Below are positions 17,399 through 26,129 of a stretch of DNA of 64,000 nt, in pieces. Below the pieces are notes generated by a model, which was not told the DNA's origin, made no database searches, and saw only the letters and a program-made list of their open reading frames with translations. The stretch comes from Bacillota bacterium (GTDB lineage Bacteria; Bacillota; Clostridia; Ch29). The stretch is taken from contig JABVCK010000009.1 in the NCBI GenBank assembly GCA_013540605.1, forward strand, positions 226,341-290,340, written 5' to 3'. Within the stretch, counting starts at the first letter, position 1. Every line of letters starts with the position of its first letter. The translations under genes and the position numbers were made by a program.

Positions 17399-17433
17399 AG
17401 GCTTGGCAAGAGCATAATATGCTTTATAAACCA

Positions 17434-17477
17434 AGGTGCCATCCGGTTTGCGGAATAAACCGAATGGCACTTTTTTT
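17434..17477 (+). terminator. Strong terminator of the kor-aminotransferase operon
   Basis: Stem of about 14 pairs (GTGCCATCCGGTTT against AAACCGAATGGCAC, one mismatch) followed by seven T. It separates this operon from the converging blaR1-like gene. Confidence 0.9.
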
Positions 17478-17484
17478 CTTCCGC

Positions 17485-19464
17485 TCACGTTAAAGGCACC
17501 AATTCGTCGGTGACTCGTTTGAGAATAATGCCTTTTTGATCATTGGACTTTAAGTGCTCTACAAGATTCTCCATGAGCAATTCCGAGCGGTTCTTATGGT
17601 CTCCATAGTCATCCAAGATTTTATCGGAAAGTCCCCTTATTTCTTTTTTTGATACCGGCATTACGCAGTATTCCTTTATGGATTTGGGGAAAAATGAACC
17701 GTCCATAGCCTCCAGGTATTCATCCAGCGTATAGCTGCCGTCCGCGTTTTTGGTAAAGGTGATTGCCGCCGGAACAATACCGCCGCTGACCTCGGAGAGG
17801 GTTTTGCCGTAAAGCCTGTATCTCATATTGAAAACAGTTACAAAGACTTTAAGTTTATTCCCTTCCTCATAGCTGCCGAATATTGTAGGCGCAACAACGG
17901 TAAATCCGTCATTGGGCCGAGAGTATTGCTTAACCGCCGCATCGTAAACAAGCTGTTCTATGGGGTCTGAAACGTTCGCCTTAAAATCCGGCAGCTTTAT
18001 TTCCTTCTGCTCATCTTTTGATGTTCGCTCAGCATCAAAGGACATGCCGTTTAGCCGGTCAATAAGGTTTTTAAGAGTACCGGCGCTGCCCGCATAGGAG
18101 CGGACATCCTCACCTATCAGTCTCTCAGTCATTTCTCTTGTGTATGTAAAAGTATACGATGCGTCATCATACTTGCCGGTGTTGTCCGAGATTTTGCAGT
18201 TTATGATGTCAACATTATCAATTAGACTAAACAGCAGTATGGAATTCCGGTAGAAAGCATCCCCGCTTATGACTCCCTGCACAGTAACATCGGAAGCGTC
18301 AGTCATAACCAAATTGATTGTTATTTCATAGGGCTGATTGGCCGTATGAAGCTCTACCGTACCGCGTACAATGCCTGCCGGCAGCGGCAGGGCATCGATG
18401 AGCGCGACGACCTTGCTGTTATTGCCCACATAGGGAGTTTTATTGGCAATTAGAACCTCAGCATCGTATTCCGGGTAGGTAATTGGCGCAGAAACATCCT
18501 CATTTTTCGGATTTGCCGTAAACGATACAATCAGGACAGCGGTTATAACAATTGCAGCCGCAACAACCCAAAATTCAGGCTTTTTATAGGCCAGGATATT
18601 TTTTATCCTTGATTTAATATTGCTCTCTCCAAAGGCAAGGGGACTGCCCATCAGCAAACCGCTTCTTTTAACCGAAAGTGAAAGCAGAGAATTCGAGTAG
18701 CTGCCTTTAATATCGTTGCCCAGTTTTTTAAGGACGCTTTCGTCGCAGGACATCTCCATATCCTTGCTCATCAATGCAAACGACAACCACATTAAAGGAT
18801 TGAACCAATGGAAAATCAGCGCTAAAAACGCAAAGGGTTTCACAAGATAGTCCAGCCTTTTTATATGGGTATGCTCATGCGCCAGGATATAGGGAAGCTC
18901 GCTCCCGCCTATACCGACCGGAAGGATTATCTTTGGCCTGAGAAGGCCGCATACAAAGGGTGTGGCAATCCTGTCGGTTTCAAAAATATTGTCCCTTACA
19001 AGAGTTGCGGTTTTTACAGTTTTCATCACCTTTAGATATGAAACGATGCTATATATAAGCAGTAAAACTACGCCGGCAATCCATACGCTTCCGGCAAATC
19101 CCATTGCGATCTGCATGGGATTTGCACTGGCTGTAGGCGCCGCCGACGGAAGCGATGAATTAACGGCATTGCTTATACTACCAATTCCCACATCAACCGC
19201 AGGGTCCTGCATGAAGCCGATGTTGTAGGGAACATACTCCATTGCTCCTGAGCTTAATCGAGGATTATGCTGAAGGAAATTCAAAAAGCTAAAGGCGGAG
19301 TTGAAGCTAAAGGGGCAAACAAGCCTTATAAATACCGGCAGCCACAACACATAGGAGAAAATTTTGGGCGCTTTTATCAAGAGCATTCTTGCTGCAATTG
19401 CTGCAAGAGCCACATAGCTCGCGGTAATGCTCATATTAAGTACGGCAGTAAATAAGTCTGTCAT
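17485..19464 (-). CDS. BlaR1/MecR1-type M56 membrane peptidase and sensor
   Basis: 659 residues. Membrane helices lie at about 10-30, 36-52, 120-143 and 205-225. The zinc peptidase motif HEHTH is at residues 196-200, with a downstream EMSCDES segment that supplies the third ligand region. A further helix (VVAAAIVITAVLIVSF, about 352-367) precedes an extracellular C-terminal half that has no penicillin-binding transpeptidase motif; it looks like DUF4825-type sensor material instead. Family members cleave or trigger loss of the partner repressor. It overlaps the BlaI-like gene by 4 bp. The inducer is probably not a beta-lactam, since the beta-lactam-binding domain is absent. Confidence 0.88.
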   Translation of the reverse strand: MTDLFTAVLNMSITASYVALAAIAARMLLIKAPKIFSYVLWLPVFIRLVCPFSFNSAFSFLNFLQHNPRLSSGAMEYVPYNIGFMQDPAVDVGIGSISNAVNSSLPSAAPTASANPMQIAMGFAGSVWIAGVVLLLIYSIVSYLKVMKTVKTATLVRDNIFETDRIATPFVCGLLRPKIILPVGIGGSELPYILAHEHTHIKRLDYLVKPFAFLALIFHWFNPLMWLSFALMSKDMEMSCDESVLKKLGNDIKGSYSNSLLSLSVKRSGLLMGSPLAFGESNIKSRIKNILAYKKPEFWVVAAAIVITAVLIVSFTANPKNEDVSAPITYPEYDAEVLIANKTPYVGNNSKVVALIDALPLPAGIVRGTVELHTANQPYEITINLVMTDASDVTVQGVISGDAFYRNSILLFSLIDNVDIINCKISDNTGKYDDASYTFTYTREMTERLIGEDVRSYAGSAGTLKNLIDRLNGMSFDAERTSKDEQKEIKLPDFKANVSDPIEQLVYDAAVKQYSRPNDGFTVVAPTIFGSYEEGNKLKVFVTVFNMRYRLYGKTLSEVSGGIVPAAITFTKNADGSYTLDEYLEAMDGSFFPKSIKEYCVMPVSKKEIRGLSDKILDDYGDHKNRSELLMENLVEHLKSNDQKGIILKRVTDELVPLT

Positions 19465-19820
19465 TTTGTGGCCTCCTCTATGATACGTTTAAGTTCCTCG
19501 GCTTCCCTTTCGGTAATCTTCCTTTCACCCAAAAATGCCGTTAAAAACTGCGGCAGGGAGCCGTCGAAGACCTTTTCTATTACCGTCTGGCTTTCGTATT
19601 TTTGAGCATCCTCCTTTTTAACAATCGCTGAGACCGTTGCATCTTCATTTTTAAGTATTCCGCGTTCGCAAAGCTTTCTTAAGACCGTGTATGTCGTGGA
19701 CTTTTTCCAGCCAAGCTTGTCACGGCTAAGCTTTACGAGTTCAGTTGAATTGATGGGTTCATTTTCCCAGACTAAACTGGCAAATTTATATTCGGCGTCG
19801 AATAATTTGTACTGTTCCAC
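19461..19820 (-). CDS. BlaI/MecI/CopY-family repressor
   Basis: 119 residues from the GTG at 19820, chosen because TGGAGGT stands 8 bp upstream and family members start with an almost identical (M)EQYKLFDAEYKFA segment; the open frame extends 34 codons further but those codons cover the promoter. The winged helix reads INSTELVKLSRDKLGWKKSTTYTVLRKLCERGIL, and the C-terminal dimer part follows (ESQTVIEKVFDGSLPQFLTAFL). Members repress their own operon and are removed on signal from the BlaR1-like partner, which is encoded immediately downstream. Confidence 0.9.
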   Translation of the reverse strand: MEQYKLFDAEYKFASLVWENEPINSTELVKLSRDKLGWKKSTTYTVLRKLCERGILKNEDATVSAIVKKEDAQKYESQTVIEKVFDGSLPQFLTAFLGERKITEREAEELKRIIEEATK

Positions 19821-19832
19821 AGCGGCCAACCT

Positions 19833-19895
19833 CCATAAGTTTATTGCAGTAGACCTTATATGCCTAAGTTTATCGGAATAGACCTGATTTGTCAA
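19833..19895 (-). promoter_or_regulatory. Promoter and putative operators of the blaI-blaR1-like operon
   Basis: On the minus strand TTGACA (19890-19895) and TAAACT (19867-19872) are 17 bp apart. Two direct copies of a 14-bp motif (CMTAAGTTTATYGS on the plus strand) lie at 19833-19846 and 19863-19876, spaced 30 bp start to start; one overlaps the -10. That placement suits repressor binding, although the motif is not the classical TACA/TGTA dyad. Confidence 0.6.
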
Positions 19896-19940
19896 TATGG
19901 TTCTTTTTTCTTTTTGGGGCATACTAATTTCATCAAATTA

Positions 19941-20073
19941 CATCAGATGACAGATGACAGACGTCAGGGCAAGGCTAGAGGGTAAAACCCCAAAGGCATA
20001 ACCCGGATGCCTGTGATCTGTGATCTGTGAACTGTGATCTAGTACCTAGCACCTGCGATCTGCCATCTGCGAA
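19941..20073 (+). repeat. Family B heptad repeat element, copy 1
   Basis: Left arm of CAGATGA-type heptads, a core (CAGGGCAAGGCTAGAGGGTA ... CATAACCCGGATGCCTG), and a right arm of ATCTGTG/ATCTGCG-type heptads ending GCGAACTA. Its right edge touches the stop codon of the RocB-like gene. Core and heptads match the copies at 40659, 52553 (inverted) and 54383. Confidence 0.8.
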
Positions 20074-21720
20074 CTAATGATTGAGGTTCAGCAGGGTATC
20101 CACATAGAATCTGAGGAGTGCCGGTGTTGTAACAAGGTAGGATTCCAGATTAAGCCTCTCGGTAAACTTGTGGAGGTCCTTTCCCCACGGTCCCAGTATG
20201 ACGGCGGGCACGTCCAGCTTTTTGATTTCATCAACCGGGACCAAATAGGGATGTCCCCACACAGGCATATTGGGCTTGAGCAGGCCGATAACCTCTTCCG
20301 CATCCTGCACTCCGCAATAGCTCAAATCTGAAATACCGTTGAAAAACCTGTTTACTTTAAGGTCTATACCGAAATTTCCGGCGCAAAACTGCGAAAGCCT
20401 TTCAACGGCATGCAGCGTGTTTGCCTCCTTTTTGTCCTTCCCCGTTACGGTGACATGGGGGTAATAGGGGGGTGAAAAGGCTATTACCACCTTGGGGTTC
20501 CTGTCAGGACAGAAGGAATGCACTTCTTTGATAATTTTGACCGTCAGGTCCCTTTCATCTGCAGCTTTTCCTGCCTCTGTCCCTATGAAATCCTCCATAT
20601 GCTTGGTGAAGGGCTCTCCGTGCCTTTCAAGGCATAGATTATACATCTCCATGTAGGTATACACCCTGGGCTTCCATTCCAGCTCTCCGATGCTGGTTCC
20701 GGACGCGGATGAGTATTCCCGGATCCTGCCGTTGATGATCTCCAGCGCCCTGCTGAAGGAGGCTGAGGCTGTTTCTTTCAGCAGTGATACGATTTCCTGG
20801 GGTGAGCGCCGGTAGGTGAGCATATTGAAAAAGGCTATGGAGGCAGGCGGGGTGGATGCGGAATAAACGTCCTTCAGATCCATGGCCTTGAGGTTGGCCG
20901 GCGGCATTGTAATATCGTCCCCGTATTTATCGGAAAGCCTTGCATTTCCTTCGATGGCCCTGATCAGTTCGGCCATTATCAAGTTGGCGTTAACTCCCGC
21001 GTAGGGCTCCCGTGCGTGCGCTTCCCTGCCGAAGCAGAAAACCGCGGGGAGAAGCTTGCCTATCGAGCCGATGTACATGTTGTATGTCCCGTCGGGATTG
21101 AAGCTGCAGGGTTCAGAATTCACCAGGCCTATGTATTCCAGGCCCCTTGAACAGGCAAATTGGTTGAGGAAGGCTACCGATCCGGTCATGCCCGCAGAGT
21201 TGGTCTCCTCATCGGGCACCGAAAGAAAAAGGATGTTGCCCCGGAGGCCCTCCCGGGCGCTGCTCATCTCATCCATCAGGCTGATGAAGAGGGCTATCCC
21301 GGCCTTCATGTCGGCGACTCCCCGGCCGAATATCCATCCGCCGGAAGCCCTGTCGGCAAGCGTTTCGGGGTCAAGGGTGGACGGGTCCAGGCTTGAAGCC
21401 AGCCTGTCCGGGTTCAGGGCGTGCTCCCTGATGGGGCCGTAGTCTGCCGTATCGACAACATCGTGATGGCTGAGAAGAATCACGGTTTTCTCACCTTTGC
21501 CCTTCACAAGGCCCGCAACTGCGCACCGGCCATGCCTGTCACCGGGGATGGGGTGCAGCATAAGGTTTTCAGGGTGATTCTTAAAGTACTCCATTTCGGA
21601 CAATATATTGAAGAGCTCCTTTTCCACGCCCACCTCTTCGGCAGTGCCGGTGGTGCTGGGGCAGGATACAAGGCGGTACAACAGGGACAGCGGTTTTGAG
21701 TCTTTGCACTGGTTGTTCAT
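20074..21720 (-). CDS. RocB-like M20 family metallopeptidase/deacylase
   Basis: 548 residues, the size of RocB (arginine utilisation, function unproven) and longer than common M20 enzymes. Metal-site segments: LLSHHDVVDT, FGRGVADMKAGIALFISLM and SVPDEETNSAGM, the H-x-D, G-x-x-D-M-K and E-E pattern of dinuclear zinc M20 hydrolases. A glycine-rich dimer domain follows (HAREPYAGVNANLIMAELI). It probably cleaves an acyl-amino acid or peptide. The stop codon lies at the edge of a family B repeat, so the last residues may have been altered by its insertion. The start is the ATG after GGAGGTATA. Confidence 0.88.
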   Translation of the reverse strand: MNNQCKDSKPLSLLYRLVSCPSTTGTAEEVGVEKELFNILSEMEYFKNHPENLMLHPIPGDRHGRCAVAGLVKGKGEKTVILLSHHDVVDTADYGPIREHALNPDRLASSLDPSTLDPETLADRASGGWIFGRGVADMKAGIALFISLMDEMSSAREGLRGNILFLSVPDEETNSAGMTGSVAFLNQFACSRGLEYIGLVNSEPCSFNPDGTYNMYIGSIGKLLPAVFCFGREAHAREPYAGVNANLIMAELIRAIEGNARLSDKYGDDITMPPANLKAMDLKDVYSASTPPASIAFFNMLTYRRSPQEIVSLLKETASASFSRALEIINGRIREYSSASGTSIGELEWKPRVYTYMEMYNLCLERHGEPFTKHMEDFIGTEAGKAADERDLTVKIIKEVHSFCPDRNPKVVIAFSPPYYPHVTVTGKDKKEANTLHAVERLSQFCAGNFGIDLKVNRFFNGISDLSYCGVQDAEEVIGLLKPNMPVWGHPYLVPVDEIKKLDVPAVILGPWGKDLHKFTERLNLESYLVTTPALLRFYVDTLLNLNH

Positions 21721-21878
21721 TATATACCTCCGGAATCATATATTGCGTCAAAACAGCAACTCGTTTCAGCGCTTAAGGAATATTTCATCGTAAATCGCAA
21801 ACATCATCCCTGAATAACAGAAAAAATGAACCGGGAAGCAAGGATAAGCAAAAGAGCCTACCCATGCTCCGTTATCTT

Positions 21879-23534
21879 TTACCAGGTTTGCATGGCCCCG
21901 CCTTCATCAGCCGTACGGCATGTATTTGCATAAACAGCCAGTATTCCCTTAGTTACTTTTGGTTCAGGGCGTACCCATGCGGCACGGCGTTTTTCAAGCT
22001 CTTCGTCCGACAATTCAACGCTTACACTTCCGCCAATTGTGTCAACCGTTATAATATCTCCATCCTCTACTAAGGCAATAGGACCGCCATCAAAGGCTTC
22101 AGGACACACATGCCCTACTATAGGACCGTGGTTAAAGCCTGAAAATCTGGCATCCGTCACAAGTCCTACACTTTTATGTAATCCAAAAGCCACCAGAGCA
22201 TCCGTCGAAAGCATAACTTCTTTCATGCCTGGAGCGCCTTTACAGCCTTCATAGCGGAGCACTATAACATCACCCGGTTTTATTTCTCCGCTTTGAATGG
22301 CTTTTAGGGCATCAAAGTCATTGCTGTATACCTTTGCAGTACCCCTAAAGTATTTCATGTCCTCCGGGACCCCGCTGGGCCTGATGATAGCTCCCTTTGG
22401 CGCTAAATTCCCTCTCAGGACCTTTAAGCCCGCTTCTTTGTGGAGAGGATTTTCCAAAGAACTCAAGACGGCGCTGGGCTCTACCCTGACATCAGCCAAT
22501 TCTTCCTTCCATGTCTTACCCGTAATTGTCGGGACCGAAGTATGCAGCTTGCCCTCCAGCATCTTCATGACCGCAGGAAGTCCGCCTATATTATGCAGAT
22601 CAACTACATTATAGGGACCGTTGGGCCTTACACCGCATATGCATGGAATCTCCGCACTCAGTTTATCAAAATCGTCAAGGGTTATGTCTATCCCAAGGTC
22701 CCTTGCTATTGAAAGGATATGAAGCACGGCATTTGTTGAACCGCCTATTGCCATATCCACCATAATAGCATTTAGAAGCGTTTCCCTTGTAATTAAATCG
22801 CTTGGCTTAAGGTCCATTTTAACTAATTCTATGATATGTCTGCCCGCGTCTCTTGCTGATCTGACCTTTCTGAGGTCCGGTGCCGGAATGGTGGCGGTTC
22901 CCGGAATAACCAAGTTAAGAGTTTCTCCAAGAATTTGCATTGTGTTGGCTGTTCCCATCACCGCACATGCCCCATAAGAAGGACACACACACTCTTCCAT
23001 GTCCGTTAAGTCTTCATTGTTTCCTGACAATATGGCCACATCCACATCCGGAGCCAATACCTGCTTGCCTTTCCAATTACCCGGCACCATAGAACCACCC
23101 GTAACAACTATTGAAGGAATGTTTAGCCTTGCTGCAGCAAGGTAAGTTCCTGCTATGATGTTGTCACAGGATGCAAGCATTACCAGCCCATCAAAGTGGT
23201 GCACTTTTGTTACGAACTCTACGGACATAGAGACAACATCGCGCCCTGCCAGTTCATATTTTAATTCTTCGGCGCCGTTGCTGAGATTTCCGCAGGTAGC
23301 CGGTATCCCAAATTCTATCGGCACCCCGCCTGCCTGCCAGATACCCTGTTTTACAGCTTCAGCCAGCGTTCTTAAATGAGCGCTTCCCGGTGAGCCTTCC
23401 ATGAAGGAGTTGGCAATCCCTATATGAGGCTTGGTTTTTATATCGGCATCGGAAAACCCTGCCCCTTTATACATTACACGTCTGTGAGCCGCATTAGGCC
23501 CTTGCCAGTAACTTCTGTCCAACTCTTTTCCCAT
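21879..23534 (-). CDS. ilvD: Dihydroxy-acid dehydratase
   Basis: 551 residues, standard length for IlvD. It converts 2,3-dihydroxy-isovalerate and -methylvalerate to the 2-oxoacid precursors of valine and isoleucine. Marks are ATCGNLSNGAEELKYEL, MLASCDNIIAGTYLAA with a cluster cysteine, ECVCPSYGACAVMGTANTMQIL, NAIMVDMAIGGSTNAVLH and TDARFSGFNHGPIVGHVCPEA. Transcribed alone from its own promoter; no other ilv genes are adjacent. AGGGAGGTCTTATAA precedes the ATG. Confidence 0.95.
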   Translation of the reverse strand: MGKELDRSYWQGPNAAHRRVMYKGAGFSDADIKTKPHIGIANSFMEGSPGSAHLRTLAEAVKQGIWQAGGVPIEFGIPATCGNLSNGAEELKYELAGRDVVSMSVEFVTKVHHFDGLVMLASCDNIIAGTYLAAARLNIPSIVVTGGSMVPGNWKGKQVLAPDVDVAILSGNNEDLTDMEECVCPSYGACAVMGTANTMQILGETLNLVIPGTATIPAPDLRKVRSARDAGRHIIELVKMDLKPSDLITRETLLNAIMVDMAIGGSTNAVLHILSIARDLGIDITLDDFDKLSAEIPCICGVRPNGPYNVVDLHNIGGLPAVMKMLEGKLHTSVPTITGKTWKEELADVRVEPSAVLSSLENPLHKEAGLKVLRGNLAPKGAIIRPSGVPEDMKYFRGTAKVYSNDFDALKAIQSGEIKPGDVIVLRYEGCKGAPGMKEVMLSTDALVAFGLHKSVGLVTDARFSGFNHGPIVGHVCPEAFDGGPIALVEDGDIITVDTIGGSVSVELSDEELEKRRAAWVRPEPKVTKGILAVYANTCRTADEGGAMQTW

Positions 23535-23639
23535 TTATAAGACCTCCCTGTATAATAATCTCATATACAACGCATCGGCGTTTATGCCTTGAGTGCCTTA
23601 AACAGCGGCTATACACTTATCGCCCTTGGGCTTATCTTT

Positions 23640-23668
23640 ATAATATCTATAAAAATTGATCTATGCAA
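23640..23668 (-). promoter_or_regulatory. Sigma-A promoter of ilvD
   Basis: On the minus strand TTGCAT-N17-TATTAT. It implies a leader of about 100 nt, in which AGTGCCTT upstream of the promoter and AAGGCACT inside the leader are complementary. No T-box sequence (AGGGTGGNACC) is present. Confidence 0.6.
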
Positions 23669-23772
23669 TCTTCTCTGCAAGGCACTTCATATTAATTTTA
23701 CCACTCGGTTTTATCGGATGGCTGCGGGGTAAATGCTACTAATAGGGAAGCCGCATACTAAAAGAATCAAAA

Positions 23773-23819
23773 GGGGACATTCCACGGCAAGGAATACCCG
23801 CAAGCAGCGGTGTGTCCCC
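23773..23819 (+). repeat. Family A repeat, simple copy
   Basis: 47 bp, ends GGGGACATTCC and GGTGTGTCCCC, followed by ATACATTAAAAGGAGGT, so the repeat flank leads straight into the ribosome binding site of the next gene. This is the cleanest copy and can serve as the reference unit. Confidence 0.85.
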
Positions 23820-23841
23820 ATACATTAAAAGGAGGTATATC

Positions 23842-25065
23842 ATGAGTGAAGCAATAAACAACCGGGAGTACAGACAAAGGGTATTGAAGGAGCTTATAAT
23901 GGAGCTTCACAACGGGAAAAGCGTCGGCGAAGTAAAGGAGAGGTTCGCAAAACTCATCGAAGGGGTCACGGCATCGGAGATCTCCGAGATGGAGCAGAAT
24001 CTCATCATGGAGGGTATGCCCGTTGAGGAAGTGCAGAGGCTGTGCGATGTCCACGCCGAAGTGTTCAAGGGCTCCATCGAGCATATACATAAGCCGTCAA
24101 GGGCCGAAGAAATGCCCGGCCACCCGGTGCATACAATCAGGCTTGAGAACAAAGAGGTTAAAAAGCTGATAGAGGAAGACATCAATCCCATACTGGCCGG
24201 CCTGGAGGAAGCAGGGGACGAAGCCAAACTGCCAGAACTGGCTCAATTGCTCGATCTGCTGTGGCAGATTGATAAACATTACAGCCGTAAAGAAAACCTG
24301 CTCTTCCCGTATCTCGAAAAATACGGGATAACCGCCCCGCCAAAGGTAATGTGGGGTGTGGACGATGAGATACGAAACGGCATCAAGGAACTGAAAAAAC
24401 TGCTGGAAGAGGGCGGCATTTCAGCCCGGGCCTTGGCGCAGAAGTTCCGGGAGGTGGTGAACAAGGCCGTTGAAATGATTTTCAAGGAGGAGAACATCCT
24501 CATACCCATGGCCATGGATACCCTGACCGAGGATGAATGGCTGAATATCGCTGAGGAAAGCGGGGAGATCGGATATACGCTCATTGACCCTCCCCCCAAG
24601 TGGGCGCCCTATCGCACAGACGCAGCCCGGGATATGAAGAAGGACAGGACCGAGCTGCCCAAGGATAATATCAGGTTCGAGACGGGCATCCTCAGGCAGG
24701 AAGAAATGGAGGCCATGTTCAATACCATGCCGGTTGATATTACCTTTATAGACAAGGACGACGTGGTGAAGTTTTTCTCCAACAACCAGGATAGGATTTT
24801 TGCCAGGACAAAGGCGGTCATAGGCAGGACGGTGCAGAACTGCCATCCGCCGGCCAGCGTGCACATAGTGAACAAGATGCTGCAGGACTTCAAAGAGGGC
24901 AGAAAAGACCACGAGGACTTTTGGATAAGGATGGGCGACCGGTACGTATATATCCGCTATTTCGCCGTGCGCGGCAGCAGCGGCGAATACCTCGGCACAA
25001 TGGAGGTATCGCAGGACATAAAACCTATACAGCAAATACAGGGCGAGAAGAGGCTTATGAGTTAA
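23842..25065 (+). CDS. DUF438 / hemerythrin-like / PAS protein
   Basis: 407 residues from ATG 23842, with GGAGGTATATC upstream. Order: DUF438 domain (about 1-95, REYRQRVLKELIMELHNGKSVGEVKERFAKLIEGV), hemerythrin-like HHE helix bundle (about 100-240) with HYSRKENLLFPYLEKYG and MIFKEENILIPMAMDTL supplying candidate di-iron ligands, and a PAS domain (about 285-395, NTMPVDITFIDKDDVVKFFS). Proteins of this build are common in anaerobes and are thought to sense oxygen, NO or redox state; no output domain is present. It is monocistronic and bounded by a family A repeat and a large hairpin. Confidence 0.88.
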   Translation: MSEAINNREYRQRVLKELIMELHNGKSVGEVKERFAKLIEGVTASEISEMEQNLIMEGMPVEEVQRLCDVHAEVFKGSIEHIHKPSRAEEMPGHPVHTIRLENKEVKKLIEEDINPILAGLEEAGDEAKLPELAQLLDLLWQIDKHYSRKENLLFPYLEKYGITAPPKVMWGVDDEIRNGIKELKKLLEEGGISARALAQKFREVVNKAVEMIFKEENILIPMAMDTLTEDEWLNIAEESGEIGYTLIDPPPKWAPYRTDAARDMKKDRTELPKDNIRFETGILRQEEMEAMFNTMPVDITFIDKDDVVKFFSNNQDRIFARTKAVIGRTVQNCHPPASVHIVNKMLQDFKEGRKDHEDFWIRMGDRYVYIRYFAVRGSSGEYLGTMEVSQDIKPIQQIQGEKRLMS

Positions 25066-25070
25066 CGAGG

Positions 25071-25115
25071 CCATTAAATATACCCTCCGGTGGATACGGA
25101 GGGTATATTTAATGG
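25071..25115. terminator. 19-bp perfect hairpin between two plus-strand genes
   Basis: A perfect stem of 19 pairs with a 7-nt loop (GTGGATA), from CCATTAAATATACC through CCTCCG and back. AT-rich outer and GC-rich inner pairs suit a bidirectional terminator, although there is no separate T run. Confidence 0.7.
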
Positions 25116-25154
25116 GCTATGTATGCTAGAATATAGGAAATGGAGGTGTTCAGG

Positions 25155-26111
25155 TTGGTCAAGTTTGATGATGTAGTATTGGCAAGGAGACGCATCAGGG
25201 ATTACATTTATCTTACACCGCTGGAGCTGTCCCTGAGCTTGAGCAGCGGTAAAACCAAGGTTTTTCTTAAGCTGGAATGCCAGCAAAGGCTGAAGAGCTT
25301 TAAAATCAGGGGGGCCTTGAGCAAGGTAACCATGCTTTCGGAGGAAAAGAAGAGCAGGGGTATTCTTGCTGTGTCCTCGGGAAACCACGGCGCAGCGGTA
25401 AGCTATGCGGCGAATATCTTTGGAGGCATTGAAACTAAGGTTTTCGTTCCCAGGGGAACTCCGGAATCCAAGGTAAAGAAGATAAGCTTCTTCGGGGCAC
25501 AGGTGAACACTGTGGGGGATAGTTATGATGAGACCCACGCTATAGCGATGGAAGTGCTGGAAAGGGAAAAGCAGACCTACATAGACCCGTGCTCCGATGT
25601 GGAGGTTATCGCGGGCCAGGGTACCGCGGCCCTTGAGATACTGGAGCAGCATCCCGATATAGATACAATAGTGGCTCCCATAGGGGGCGGAGGACTGATA
25701 ACCGGCCTGGGCCTGGCCGCAAAAAGCATTAAACCCGGGGTGCAGATAATAGGAGTGCAGACCCGCGCCTGCCCGGCCATGGTTCATGCCCTCCGGGACG
25801 GTGTATGCTATGCCGAGTATGCCTCTGCTCCGTCCATATGCGACGCAGTAATAGGTGGTGTGGGTGAAATACCTTTCAGCATGGCAGGAGAATGCATAGA
25901 TAATATTATAGAAGTGGATGAAAGTACAGTGGCAAGGGCCGTTGCCCAGCTGATGAAGCAGGAAAAGGTGATAGCGGAACCGTCGGGGGCGCTGGGTGTA
26001 GCGGCCTTTATGGAGCAGCCCCAGTTGTTTGAGGGCAAAAATGCTGCCATAGTGATTTCAGGAGGCAACCTGGACGGGAAGCTGATGAGGGAATTAATAA
26101 TGAGGGAATAG
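25155..26111 (+). CDS. Threonine dehydratase-like PLP enzyme (fold II)
   Basis: 318 residues from a TTG at 25155. The ATG at 25140 overlaps the ribosome binding site GGAGGT, so the TTG 7 bp downstream of it is preferred. The PLP lysine is in RLKSFKIRGALSKV, followed by SSGNHGAAVSYAA and the phosphate-binding VAPIGGGGLITGL. The length and lack of an ACT domain match catabolic threonine/serine dehydratases, serine racemase and EutB-type proteins of ectoine utilisation. First gene of a three-gene operon with an ornithine-cyclodeaminase-like and an aminotransferase gene; the substrate is unknown. Confidence 0.88.
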   Translation: MVKFDDVVLARRRIRDYIYLTPLELSLSLSSGKTKVFLKLECQQRLKSFKIRGALSKVTMLSEEKKSRGILAVSSGNHGAAVSYAANIFGGIETKVFVPRGTPESKVKKISFFGAQVNTVGDSYDETHAIAMEVLEREKQTYIDPCSDVEVIAGQGTAALEILEQHPDIDTIVAPIGGGGLITGLGLAAKSIKPGVQIIGVQTRACPAMVHALRDGVCYAEYASAPSICDAVIGGVGEIPFSMAGECIDNIIEVDESTVARAVAQLMKQEKVIAEPSGALGVAAFMEQPQLFEGKNAAIVISGGNLDGKLMRELIMRE

Positions 26112-26129
26112 GAACAGGGAGGCGTATAT

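Noticed and set aside
23535-23772. T-box leader before ilvD
   Set aside because: The leader after the promoter is only about 100 nt, and neither the T-box sequence nor its terminator/antiterminator pair is present.
24421-25787. Two long minus-strand open frames (24421-25074 and 25074-25787)
   Set aside because: Both are shadows of the DUF438 and dehydratase-like genes, with no domains and no binding sites.
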